Shown here piece after piece: positions 1 to 10,008 of a stretch of DNA of 16,710 nucleotides (the first letter of the stretch is position 1; the number at the start of each line of letters is the position of its first letter). The stretch spans positions 1,145,057-1,161,766 of the forward strand of contig NW_001865043.1 of assembly GCF_000002865.3 (NCBI RefSeq), given 5' to 3'. The notes below the pieces were generated by a model. That model was not told the origin of the DNA and searched no databases. It saw only the letters and a list, made by a program, of their open reading frames with translations. The DNA comes from Monosiga brevicollis MX1 (lineage: Eukaryota; Opisthokonta; Choanoflagellata; Craspedida; Salpingoecidae). Position numbers and translations under genes: made by a program.

Positions 1-262
1 TAAAAATGGAGCGAAACTGGGTTTTTGCTGACATGGATGGAGCGAGCGATGGAGTGTAACTCATTCGTAACGCATTTTTGGTGTGTGCGTGTGTGTGCGT
101 GTGTGTGCTGGATGTGTGCGCGCTTTTCTTTTTTTTTTTTCCCGTGAGGGGGAGGATGTGAAGGGTAGGTTTTGCTGAACGCGATGGAGGAAGGGAGGAA
201 GGGGGAGAGGCATTCTTTTTATTAACATCCATGACTTGGAATTCGAAAACGTGCAAGATAGC
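1..262. other. 3' flank with TG-rich and T-rich simple sequence
   Basis: No gene is seen here. The stretch holds an imperfect TG/CG tract at about 80-122, a T run at about 128-140, and purine-rich sequence up to 210. The right edge is the 3' UTR of the minus-strand gene that ends at 263, including its polyadenylation signal at 218-223. Confidence 0.6.
218..223 (-). terminator. polyadenylation signal AATAAA
   Basis: The plus strand reads TTTATT, so the minus strand reads AATAAA about 40 bases past the stop codon of the 263-1957 gene. Position and sequence fit a canonical eukaryotic polyadenylation signal. Confidence 0.7.
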
Positions 263-1957
263 TTATTCAGACGCGGGTGGAAGGGTCACGGCGACCACGG
301 CACGACCCACAACGGCATCAGAGCCACCATAAAAGACCTCAAAAACGTCGTTACCCAGCGCGCGGGCACCCTCAAGAAACGTGACCATGGCTACGTTGCA
401 CAACTCTGGTGGCTGCCCCTGTTCCCACGGGGTGGTGGGGCTGGTCAGGGGCTGGTCCGGTCGTTGCAAAATCTGTGTGGGGTTGCTACCGTTCAGGATC
501 ACGTACGCCGGCTGGTAGACTATATAATGGGCCCCATTGATGAGCTGTGAGTAGCTGTAACTAGCCAGCATGGTACGTTCTGGGTGCGCAACGAGACAGC
601 CGGGAGTGTCAACGCGCACAAAATAACACAAGGTGCCAGTCAGATCGCACCTCCAGAAGTACCCCAAGAGTTGTAGAAGAAGATGTAGTTGCCATCGGAG
701 AGAGGAAGGGGTGGCGGGCCGGCCTCGACACCATGGTCGTCAAACATGTCCTCTCGTGGCGTAATCCAAGCTTCATATGAGGCATTGATCAAGCCCAGAG
801 GTGTCCTGTCCATTCATCGACAAAGACGAGTATAAGGCCCAATGATGAGCCAGTGTGAAGAGTGGTCCAACCACCGTGGAACAACGTTGGCAAGAAGCTG
901 GATGAACGACACTTGGACCTACTCGGCCGTGGCAACGTGGATCGGGCCATCACCCCACAAAAGCATGTACTGGTCTTTCTGGGGCCGGAAGAGCGCCCCA
1001 CTCTTGCTGCCCTGCAAGATTGGACTTGATATGAGAAAAAAAAAACCGAAAAAAAAAGGCGCGCGCGTGTGTGTGGACATGGGGGCAGGAGTGGGGAGAA
1101 GAGGACTCAACATGGTCCAACCTGAGCGTCAGGGAACACGGGCCCATGCCGCTCCCAGTGTTCAAGGGGTCGGGTGCTGGATGCCAAGCAGAGCAGGACG
1201 CTGCGTCCAGCCGCCGTTTCTCCTAATAACAACACGCGCGCACGTGTGCCAGGGCCAGCCAGGTATGGGTGAGGGTGCGGCAGAATAGACCCACGGGCAA
1301 ACCGAATCTTGGAGGTTGGCCTACCGTAGCACGTGTATAGCATATAATAGATGCCATCGGCTTCGTCAAAGAAGATACGTGGATCCTCGGTGCCGAAAAT
1401 CTAAGGCGCAGTGAGCTGTGAATGTCTGAAGCACGGTGACAGTGGAACCAGTCAACGTGCGCCATCTGTGGGCGCCTGGTCACTAACCTCGAGTTGAGAA
1501 TCGGGTGCAAAGACCACTGATTTATAAAGCTGCACATACGAGTAGGAGCCTACAACAATGGTCGCCAGTTGAGCGAGTGTGCGTGCGAGAGGAGAGCCGG
1601 CCAGCGATCGGCGAGCGAGAGTGTACCATTGGGAAAGCGCTCGGAAAAGGTCAAGATACTGGCTTTAGATCCGTTGCCGTTGCAGCCACTGCAGGTGCCA
1701 ACGGTGGCATTGCAGTCTTGGGTGCGGATGAAGAGACCTTCTCGGCCATCGGTGCCCGCAGAAGCGGGCAGCCAAGAGGGGTTGAAGACCTGGTGGTAGT
1801 CACTCGTCTTGTGCAGAAAAGAGATGATCGGTTGCGGTGCCTTTTCCACCATCAACACCGTGTATTCAGCCTGAGCCTGAACCCCTAGCAGGCAAAGAAG
1901 GCCAAGAACCAGGCCCAACCCCATCCCGGGCAAGCGCATGGCCCGCTGCTGCATCAT
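263..1957 (-). CDS. secreted GH130-like five-bladed beta-propeller protein
   Basis: Seven exons join in phase: 1957-1627, 1549-1488, 1400-1325, 1222-1122, 1011-923, 805-663, 579-263, giving 372 aa. All introns are GT-AG. The ATG at 1957 opens a signal peptide: basic residues, then GLGLVLGLLCLLGVQAQA, about residues 1-30. An in-frame TTG 30 bases further upstream is unlikely to be the start. Seen motifs are FNPSW after the signal, FGTEDPRIFF at residues 133-142, PLSDGNYIFFYNSW, LNGSNPTQIL and PWEQG near the C-terminal half. The EDPR block followed by an aromatic-rich strand is typical of GH130 glycoside phosphorylases/hydrolases and related propellers, which act on beta-mannosides and similar glycans. 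At least five N-x-S/T sequons (NAT, NGS, NGS, NAS, NGS) support passage through the secretory route. Substrate and whether it is active cannot be read from the sequence. It could also be a non-catalytic propeller of the same fold. Confidence 0.75.
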
Positions 1958-1985
1958 GTCGTCGTTGCTGTTGTTGATGTGAAGC

Positions 1986-2207
<222 letters not shown>

Positions 2208-2353
2208 GTGTTGCAACACCCCACCCCATCTCACAACAAAGAGGGGGCGGTGTTGGCATGACAAGGTCTAATTTTGGCGAACTGATCATTTTTAGACGAG
2301 CACTTTTTTCAAGTGTCGACGCTGCGGTTTGAGGTTTCAGGATCAGGCGCTTG

Positions 2354-2394
2354 GGCATGTGGAGCATGTGGAGCATGTGAGAGCATGTGAGAGC
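2354..2394. repeat. short tandem repeat, GAGCATGTG unit
   Basis: Four near-identical copies of a 9-10 base unit (GCATGTGGA, then GCATGTGAGA) lie about 65-105 bases upstream of the ankyrin gene ATG. Each copy contains the palindromic core GCATGT/ACATGC. They could be 5' UTR repeats or a clustered binding site. Confidence 0.75.
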
Positions 2395-2457
2395 TCGTCG
2401 TGGGCGGCATTTTCTTTCAAGACGAGGTCGGCTGTTTGATACGCGTCGCCGGGTAGC

Positions 2458-4395
2458 ATGTGGTCTCGCAGTATGATTGTAGGCGGTGTTCCGCTCCTGG
2501 CCGCTGCGTGGCAAGTTGCGCTCTCGGCTGGCATGCCGTGGCCGACGCGGGTCGCCTTGACTGGCGTCGGACCGCTCATCTGGATCACTTTTGGACTGGT
2601 TTTATTGCTTTGCTGGCGGTTGATCTCGGCACGCCAAGCCGCCAGACTTCAGCAGCTTCACAAAGACCTGGATGGCCGGGGACCGCTCTCGTCCGCGCTT
2701 TGGGCTGGGGTGGCTCCAGCGGACTTGCTCAGACCCTGCCAGACATACCCAGGCTTTGTGGCCATGTCTGCCCTCGAGCGCGTGGCAGGCCACGGTGATC
2801 CAGAGCTCTTTTTCCAACTCTGTACAGCCATTCCTGTGTGGGATTCCATCTTTGCTCCAGGCTTGCCAGAGCACAAGTACGCCGCATCGCCACCGCACCA
2901 CACATTGCTGCACATGGCGGCCCACAGCGGCAGTGAAGACATTGTGCGCTGGCTACTGCAGCATGAGGTTTCTTGGGCGCGTGGTCTGTCCTGGAAGCAG
3001 CTGCGCGACTACCAGCCTCTTGTTGCGCGCCGCGACCACATGGACGAGCTACCCCTGTTTGTTGCCTGCCGCCAAAATCGGCTAGCCATGTTTAAGCTTC
3101 TTTATCGGGCGCATCCCGTCACAGACGCCACCACGCTCAACCGGTTGCTCAATCTTGCCGCGCTCAACCACGCTGATCCCATTGCTGTATGTTTGGACCG
3201 ATCGACCGATTTGAGATGGAGCGCTGCCCGTGCACAGCCTCGTCGCTTGGTCAGCCCGCTTACCGTTGCGTTTTGACACTGTGATACCGGCTTAGGTCTT
3301 TCTGATTGCCGAGTCTTCGGTGCATCTCTTGCAAGAAAGCAGTTCGGCCGGCGCCACGTCTCTACATGCCTGCCAGTCGGTGCGTTTGCTACCCATCTTC
3401 TCATGCCCCACCCACCCGCCTCCCTACCTAAACCCAGGACAGGGCGGTGATGACTCAAATCGCCACCATGCATGTACTTTTTTTTGCGGCAGGTTGAAAT
3501 GCTGGATGCCTTGCTTGCGCGCAAGGTCATGCTTGATCAAACCGATCATGATGGCCAGACGGCCCTCAACACGGCCTGTCGCCACGGCCATCGCGACCTG
3601 GTCCTGCGTCTGCTGGCGGCCGGCGCTCGCTGTGACAGCGGTGCACGCCTGGATCTGGACTGGGCCATTAACAACTGCGTGCAGGAGGCACGCGTCGGCT
3701 GGACGCTGCGTTGCCGTGCACCGCAGGACATGGAGGCAGCGGCCCATGTGCTCGTGCAGCTGATTAACGCTCGGGCGCACATCTCGGATGCGCTGCGCAA
3801 AACGTGCACCCGAGCTTTGCTTAACAATGCATACCCCGCCCCGCACGCTGCTTTCATGATTGCCATGGGCCTCTTGGGCCCACACGAGCGCCGCGTGCTG
3901 CGAGATCACCGCGAAGCCTTCTTGCACACGGCGCTAGCCTCATTGTTGCGTCCACGCGTCGCGGCCCGCCGGCGCCTCACGCTGGACCAGTTGGCTAAAG
4001 CAGCAGCGGCCGAAGTGCGCAGCTGGACGCTGGCGGGCCTCGAGGAATTTGCTTCGACACACCACCACCTCGTCCAGGGTCTGGGCTTGTTGGCTCAGCC
4101 GCTGCCCGCGCTGTCGGCAGTGACGCGTAGCGGCATAACCGCCCTTCTGGGCATGATCAATGACGCATGTGACTCATTGCCTTCGCTGCAACAGGCTGCT
4201 GCCTGGTCCTGGCGTGCTGGCCACCTGGAGCAGCTGCAGCACCGGGAAAGCATGCCCAACCTTCTCACACTTGCACGGGAGCTGCCGATACCATCAGCCA
4301 TCAAATGTGGCTTGTCCCTGGACGATCAAGGAGCACTTCTTACCTGCAGCGCTGTTTTGCATGGTGTTGCATCTCGACCCATGGCCGCCGTTTGA
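2458..4395 (+). CDS. ankyrin-repeat protein with N-terminal membrane segment(s)
   Basis: Three exons in phase 0: 2458-3186 (donor GTATGT), 3296-3379 and 3493-4395, giving 571 aa. The N-terminus is hydrophobic: residues 6-24 could be a signal peptide or first helix, and residues 32-53 (ending GLVLLLCW) a membrane helix followed by basic residues. Ankyrin-type helices are visible at about 149-171 (TLLHMAAHSGSEDIVRWLL), 197-219 (LPLFVACRQNRLAMFKLLY), 262-286 (TSLHACQS, then VEMLDALLARK across intron 2) and 289-321 (DGQTALNTACRHGHRDLVL). The middle exon restores a complete ankyrin repeat, which supports the splice model. The last 250 residues are helical and Ala/Leu-rich with no family I recognise. 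Ankyrin repeats bind proteins. Partner and function are unknown. A polyadenylation signal lies 92 bases downstream. Confidence 0.82.
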
Positions 4396-4713
4396 TTGCT
4401 CGCATGCGCCTGTCTGCTTGCTGTATGCTTATTGTAAAAACCGTTTCACGCATGTTCAAGAGGAAGGGGACAGAAGCAAGAACCCCAATAAAAGCCGTGT
4501 CATGACTGGACGAGGAGGCCTCGGGCTCTCAATTGATTCGCTGCGCGAACAGTCTATTCGATTACTTCGATCTACTCTTCCATGCACTCCCGTCCTTTGT
4601 TTTTCTTATTTCATATTTTTTTTCTTTCCTGAATGACCACAACATGGGTATCACTCCAACACGTCATGCCCAACTGAAGCGCGCTGCAGAAGCGCCACAC
4701 CAACAAAAAAAGA
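4396..4713. other. convergent intergenic region
   Basis: The spacer lies between the ends of the ankyrin gene (plus) and the Nudix gene (minus). Apart from the AATAAA at 4487-4492 and T-rich sequence at about 4600-4630, which may serve the minus-strand 3' UTR, nothing is recognised. Confidence 0.6.
4487..4492 (+). terminator. polyadenylation signal AATAAA
   Basis: Canonical hexamer on the plus strand, 92 bases beyond the ankyrin gene stop codon. Confidence 0.7.
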
Positions 4714-5434
4714 TTACGCATCCGGCCATGCGATGCGTTCTGCGGTCAGGGCGTCTGTTACAAGCTTGAGCACGGGCTCGAGATCTCGGTGGCAAGGGAC
4801 TCGCGTGAGGCAATCTCGGATTGGTAGCCAGCTGGCGGCCAAAGCATCGTCGCTGGCTCGCGGAGTACCACGGGCAAAACCATACAGATCGATGACGGTG
4901 AAGTGAAACGCCACCTCGCCGTTGGGCTGGTGTGTGATGACGTCGACGGCCGTGGCCACGGGGCCCACGGATGTGACTTCAAGGCCCGTCTCTTCCTGTA
5001 CCTCGCGGCGCACACCCTGCGCCATGGTCTCGCCAAGTTCCAGGTGGCCGCCTGGGAAGGTCCACTCGCCTGTAGACGTATCATGTTTGGGCCAGGTAGC
5101 ACAGGGCCGCAAGTCAAGCCCCAAGGGTGAACAGCAAGCGATGAGGGTGCCACATCGAGCAGCAACTCTATTTTATTTGGCGGCGTCGCGCGCCAAAGGC
5201 CAGGCGCTACGCACCTCGATTGGGGGCCTTGCCGCGTTGAATCAACAACAGCTCTGGGTTGGCGCGGTCCGCCGAGTCGAGATTAAAGATGATCCCAGCA
5301 ACACATGACTTGGGCAATTTTGACTTGACCGCGGCTGCATCTCCAGCAGGCGCTGCTTGACGCATCTTGCTCGAATGCAGCCCCCGCTGAAGCACGGTCC
5401 GCCCCAAGACTCTGCTGCGTCCAACCGCCGACAT
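4714..5434 (-). CDS. Nudix hydrolase (NUDT1/NUDT15-like), probably mitochondrial
   Basis: Two exons, 5434-5215 and 5069-4714, joined at a phase-1 GT-AG intron, give 191 aa. The Nudix box is complete at residues 81-103: G81, E87, then R95-E96-V97-x-E99-E100-x-G102-L103, matching GX5EX7REUXEEXGU. Glu residues of this box bind the metal ions that hydrolyse nucleoside diphosphate-X bonds. The context [12 protein letters not shown] is typical of the NUDT15/plant NUDT1 group, which acts on oxidised or modified nucleotides. The substrate here is not proven. The first 24 residues are basic and serine-rich with no acidic residue ([15 protein letters not shown]), which looks like a mitochondrial presequence. 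The ATG at 5434 was chosen over an in-frame GTG 39 bases upstream. It is divergent from the esterase gene. Confidence 0.87.
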
Positions 5435-5590
5435 GACGCGTGACGCACCCACTAGGCGGAGTGAGAGATCCACTGCTTGTAAGGCAATGTAGTAAAAAGT
5501 GAAGTTGTTGCAGTTTTGTTAGTAAGCGCAGCGTTACTTCTAGATCATTTTATTGAACTTCTTGCAGTGTCAGACATTGGAATTGTCAGC
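5435..5590. promoter_or_regulatory. short divergent promoter region
   Basis: Only 156 bases separate the start codons of the Nudix gene (minus) and the esterase fusion gene (plus), so the two probably share a bidirectional promoter. The AT-rich stretch at about 5490-5560 is the likeliest core. No TATA box or named site can be assigned. Confidence 0.5.
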
Positions 5591-7560
5591 ATGGCGGAGG
5601 CGGTGGAGGCGGAGCTGGCGGCGTTGTCGACCAAGGAGCTCAGGAGCCAGCTACGGGTGCGTGCACTTGGATAAGGGGCGTGGAAGAGCCAAGCTGTTCT
5701 TGGGCACGGATGAACTCACGCATGCCTGCGCTATGATCAGGGGGCCGGTGTGAACACGGCTGGATGCTTGGAGCGGGCTGATTTTGAAGCCAAGTTTCGG
5801 GCATGGCGGCGTGAGGCGGCGGCCTGCGCGCCCAAAACCTCATCATCGACAGGCGGTTCTACCCAGGAGGATGCACCAGTTCCAGCAGCGTGGCTCGAGG
5901 AGCACACAAATCTTGCGGGTTTGCAGTGCGCCAACTTTGCCACTCGCCGCAGTAGGTGATTGCCAGAGGTCGCCCCACCTCCTGCCATGGATGGCGCCAG
6001 CCTTGGTGGGCCTCACCTTGACTGTGATTGCCCGTGGTGGGCGTTGGCTTGCTTTGCTTGTGGGACTATAGGTCGAGTCAAGCCCGAGGCCGTCGTTGTT
6101 CTGATGCACGGCTATGGTGCGAGCTCGAGCGAGTTTACGGCCCTCGGACACTCTCTGGCGCAGGCCAATCCCGCGCTGGCTGCACGCTCGGTACGCGTGT
6201 CGGGAAAAGTGCCGTTTGTTGTCTGGCGTTTGTTGTCACATCACTGGAAGCAGCATCTGCTTTGATTTCCCCGGCGCATGGCGTCTGGATGACGCTCCGG
6301 GGATGCTCTTGCCTCTCAGCTTTGCCCATCCTCTTGCCATCTCGCTGCCCATGTACCCTTGGAACGCAGATTTGGTTCTGCTGTCCACAGGCCCCGGCCA
6401 TGAATGCGTGGTGGCCACTGAACGTCATGGAGCTCCAGGTGTGTGTGTGTGTGTGCGCGCGCGCTTCAGACCTAGCATGGCCAATCACGTGTGCATCGAG
6501 CCCATGCCACGTTTGGATCGCATGTGCTTATTCACACAATCTCGTGACGCCGGGGTTCAGAGCAAAGCGTTTTCTCAGGATGGTTTAGCCGAACTCATCC
6601 GCCGCCCCGTGTCTGGTACGCACCAGTCATCGCGGTTCAAAGTGGATTGGTTTGGCGTCGTCGGATGGTTTTCTCTGATTCGTCGAGCGTTTCGCAGGCT
6701 TGCCCGAAGCACGGGGTCGCATCACGGCCCTGGTGGACACGCTGTGTCGTTCCTATGGTTACGATTACTCCCAAATCTTTCTTGGGGGCTTTAGTCAGGG
6801 CGCCATCTTGGCCATTGATGTTGCTCTGCACCTGCCACAACCACCAGCGGCTCTTCTCGTTCTTTCTGGTTCGTGTGCAAAAGCATGCTCAATGGCGCGT
6901 GTCACCCGCACCAAACTAACAAGTTTTGTTCTGTAGGTTTCCCCCAGACGGTGGAGGAGTGGCGCCGCCAGGTCGATCGCCATGGCGGTCGCCTGCACGC
7001 GTACATTGTAGGTAGCTTGTGCTTTGCTCTTCTTTCCCATCCATCGCTGCTGTGTTTCACGCCAGCGGGGCAACATTCGAGTTGCATCGAGGCAGCGATC
7101 TGCAACCAAGTTAGCTGTCGTGGTCCGCCTCGTGCCCTTACAATCTTGGCGAGTGCCTTGCCGATGCAGTCCCACGGACGCAAGGACTTTGTGCTGCCCT
7201 TCAACGGTAGCGAATGGCTGCGAGACCTGTTGCGGGCCGGAGGTGTGTTCTAATTCAGCTCACCCCTCGATGACGCCTCGTCGTTGACCAGAAAACCATT
7301 CTCACCAATGGCTTGACAAATTGGCACGTGTAGGATGTACCGTCGTCCACGATCCCCACGACGGACTCCATAACATCGGTGGCCCGGCCGAGCTCCGGCG
7401 CTTGGCCACCTTCATTGCCCAGGTCTGGTCCTATGGCGGCGAGTCTTCTTGTGCTCCATCCACTCATTCACCCGACCCTGCATTTTATTCATTCCTCTGG
7501 CTGTGCGTTGACCCCATCGATAGCATCTCCCAACTTCATAGCCGATTGCCTCGGGAATGA
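5591..7560 (+). CDS. SAP-like (ARMET_C-like) domain fused to acyl-protein thioesterase/carboxylesterase-type hydrolase
   Basis: Nine exons in phase: 5591-5656, 5741-5951, 6072-6190, 6370-6438, 6579-6615, 6698-6868, 6937-7007, 7170-7242, 7334-7560, about 347 aa. Residues 9-40 (LSTKELRSQLR, GVNTAGCLERADFEAK) resemble the SAP-like helical module at the C-terminus of MANF/ARMET proteins. Residues 100-303 form an alpha/beta hydrolase of the Abhydrolase_2 type: HGYG oxyanion region at 105-108, WWPLNV at about 146-151, nucleophile elbow GFSQGA with Ser200, Asp254 in SHGRKD, and His285 in GLHNIG as the probable triad histidine. Such enzymes cleave thioesters or short esters. Substrate is unknown. Residues 304-347 look unlike the family, and a donor-like AG/GTCTGG at 7421-7426 could end exon 9 earlier, so the C-terminus is uncertain. 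Exon 4 is bounded by a 179-base intron that might hide another short exon. Confidence 0.78.
6439..6466 (+). repeat. (GT)n(GC)n tract at an intron donor
   Basis: The intron after exon 4 of the esterase gene begins directly with a run of GT dinucleotides followed by GC dinucleotides. The splice donor is the first of many identical GT steps, so its exact use could vary. Only the first one follows the codon for Gln and keeps the frame shown. Confidence 0.7.
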
Positions 7561-7686
7561 GACTCCGTGTCTGACCATCACATGGCGGCTCTCCTCTGCG
7601 TGCTCGACCACCTTCAAGGCCACACTTGCCCGCCTCCACCATAAACGAAACAAGTGAGCATAACCAATTCCACACGTGAATTGAAC

Positions 7687-7702
7687 GTGTTACATGTAAC
7701 AC
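7687..7702. promoter_or_regulatory. perfect 16-bp palindrome GTGTTACATGTAACAC
   Basis: A perfect inverted repeat lies 88 bases upstream of the OSCP start codon, in the 229-base gap after the esterase gene. Its symmetry and position suggest a site for a dimeric transcription factor. No factor can be named. Confidence 0.5.
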
Positions 7703-7789
7703 AAAAGCTATTTCACTATTTTTCCGTACAAAGTAATACAAAACACGCTGTTATTTTCCCGCCGTCAGACCCACCAAGCAACAGCCACC

Positions 7790-9331
7790 ATGTTCCGCCA
7801 AGTCGCCCGTTCCGCGGCCGTGACCGTACGTTCCTCGCTCAGCTCGGCCAGGAGAGGCATCACATGCGCTCTTGGAGGCAGGCTCGGTCTGGTGGTGCCA
7901 TCTATCAAGGGAGAGGTTGTGGGATAGTGTGAGCTTGCAATTATGGGGATGAAGCACAGCCGTTTCAGCACGGCTGGGTGGGAGCACGAGGGCGGCGGGT
8001 TAGGCTTTCCCACTGCCATCCCCGGCAGCGACCTGTTGCTTTGGGACGAGCACATCCTTGCTCCAGGCAGCAGAACCCAACCTTCGTGCATCACTCCTTT
8101 ACCATGTGCAGTGCATCAATACCGAGCCTTTATCAAACATGGGTTTAGGAGTTTCAACTCATTCGGCTTTGGCCCTGTCGCTCCTGTCTCTTTTCTCGCT
8201 TGCCACTCGGTATCATGGCTCTTCTCGCGCAGGCTCGTGCTCTGAGCACCACCGCGCTCCGTTCGGCTGAGGTGCGAGGCCTGATCCTTGGGTTATGATC
8301 GTTGTGTTGTGTGCTGCCTTGTCGCCGGTTATTCCGACTAGCGTTTCCGCCTTGTTCGTGGCTTCTGGATATCGCCGAGGCCCCTGACTGGCGTGACTGT
8401 CTCTTGTCCGGCCACAGGCTCCCGTCCAGCTCTTCGGCATTGAGGGTCGCTACGCCCATGCCCTGTACAGCGCTGCTTCGCAGAAGAAGGCCCTTGACAA
8501 CGTCGAGAAGGAGCTCGATGCCGTCAAGGTATGCAGACGCCTTCGCCCGCCATCTTGGGGGCACGTCTGCTCTACACAGCCTCTGCCATCCATTTCGATG
8601 GCTCATCATTCTGGTGCTTTTTTTTCCCGTTTTCCATCATGAGCAGACGTTGATGGGCACGAACGCCGACTTTGCTGATTTCCTCAAGAACCCTGTCCTG
8701 AGCCGTGCTGAGAAGTCTGGTACGCCAGTGCCTGCAGCGAGATGTTCATGTACTGGCGTCCAAACTTGAGAATCATGCAATTTGCCGACTCTTGCTGATC
8801 TTCTTCTCTGTCCCCCCTACTGCCTCGGCTTGGTTCTTACAGATATCGTCCAGGAAGTGATGAAGAGCCAGAAGTTCTCCGAAACTACCATCAACTTTTT
8901 TGGTGTGTCAGACCGTGCGCTCCGCAAAGACAAGCCTAGGATGGGGTAGCTGTAGATTACGACCTGCATCATCAAGGGGCTGTTGCCTGATGCTCATCTG
9001 TTTTCGTGGTGTGTTAGGTGCTCTTGCTGAGAACAACCGCCTGGCCGAGACGGGTGGTGTGATTGATGCTTACAAGACACTGATGAAGGCCACCCGCGGT
9101 GAGGTGACCTGCAAGGTGACCTCGGCCTCGGACCTCAAGCCTGCGCAGAAGAAGAGCATTGAGGCGGCGCTCTCCAGCTTCGTTCCTTCCTCGCAAAAGG
9201 TGTCCGTCACTTACGAGACGGAGCCTTCCCTCGTTGGTGGCTTTGTTGTGGACGTCGGAGAGAAGCACATCGACCTCTCGGTCCGCAGCAAGGTCCAGAA
9301 GTACAGCTCTCTCCTCCGCGAGTCTCTGTAA
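7790..9331 (+). CDS. ATP5PO: mitochondrial ATP synthase subunit O (OSCP)
   Basis: Six exons in phase: 7790-7825, 8233-8271, 8418-8528, 8647-8719, 8843-8902, 9018-9331, giving 210 aa, close to the usual OSCP length. OSCP joins the F1 head to the peripheral stalk of the mitochondrial ATP synthase in the inner membrane. The N-terminus ([24 protein letters not shown]) is a typical mitochondrial presequence and is built from two exons. The mature part starts [20 protein letters not shown], the conserved OSCP N-terminal helical domain, and continues through [12 protein letters not shown]. It ends with the conserved C-terminal block, including [21 protein letters not shown] at about 178-198. The start ATG sits in a strong context (CCACCATG). 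Intron 1 is the longest in the gene (407 bases). An in-frame ATG at 8215, just before exon 2, could give a second isoform. Confidence 0.95.
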
Positions 9332-9821
9332 ATCTTCAGAGCCTTTTGTTCCCTCTTTGGCGCTCCAACCTTTTCCCTACTTTGGGCCTGGGCTGGGCGC
9401 GTTAGCGCGGTTTCGACCCCATTCTTCCGGCCTTCTACGGCCCTCCTTTTCGCTCTGAGCTCGACTCTTGAACCCGTGAGCTCGTGTTTGCCTTGACATA
9501 ACTTGGATCATCCCCCTACGAAACACAAAACGATCAAACGTACCAAATAGAACCCCAAAAGCAAAGCGCACCCTTTTCTTGACCCCGATCTGCCTGGGTT
9601 GCTTTCCGTCATCAGTAGAGAGAGGAAGGATGTGAACAAAAATTATTTGAAATGTCAGAATGAATTTTGTTGCGGTTTTGAGCCGTTACAAACCATCCTG
9701 TTAAAAGCAGTGCAGCTGTTGCGCCATTGACTCAAACGTCCCGCCGCATCTGTCTCGCCCTCCGGCTCCGTCCGCGTCGCCGTCTCTGTCCGGTCTCCAT
9801 GGGCGTGTATGTGCGCGTGCT

Positions 9822-9882
<61 letters not shown>

Positions 9883-10008
9883 TTGTCATGAGGTGAGGCT
9901 CTGAACCTTTTCACCGCGCTTCCAGCCGCGCAGAAAAGCGTGTGACTCAAAGGCTCTCGGGCTGTGGCCTTGTCGTGGTCGTGACCCTCGGCGTACCGAG
10001 CTTCTGTC
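9332..10008. other. intergenic region, 3' flank of OSCP and 5' flank of the next gene
   Basis: No coding exon is supported here. It holds the OSCP 3' UTR, without a clear AATAAA, then a 57-base GT microsatellite, then the presumed promoter and 5' UTR of the gene starting at 10009. Confidence 0.6.
9825..9881. repeat. (GT)n microsatellite, 57 bp
   Basis: Pure GT dinucleotides about 130 bases upstream of the ATG at 10009. Pure alternating purine-pyrimidine of this length can adopt Z-DNA and is usually polymorphic. Confidence 0.97.

Noticed and set aside
842-1288. 148-codon plus-strand open frame
   Set aside because: It is antisense to exons of the GH130-like gene and has low-complexity Lys and Gly stretches from intron sequence.
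6114-6794. 226-codon plus-strand open frame within the esterase gene
   Set aside because: It crosses introns and lies out of frame with the hydrolase motifs. The short exon 6370-6438 in another frame gives the family-like CCPQAPAMNAWWPLNV.
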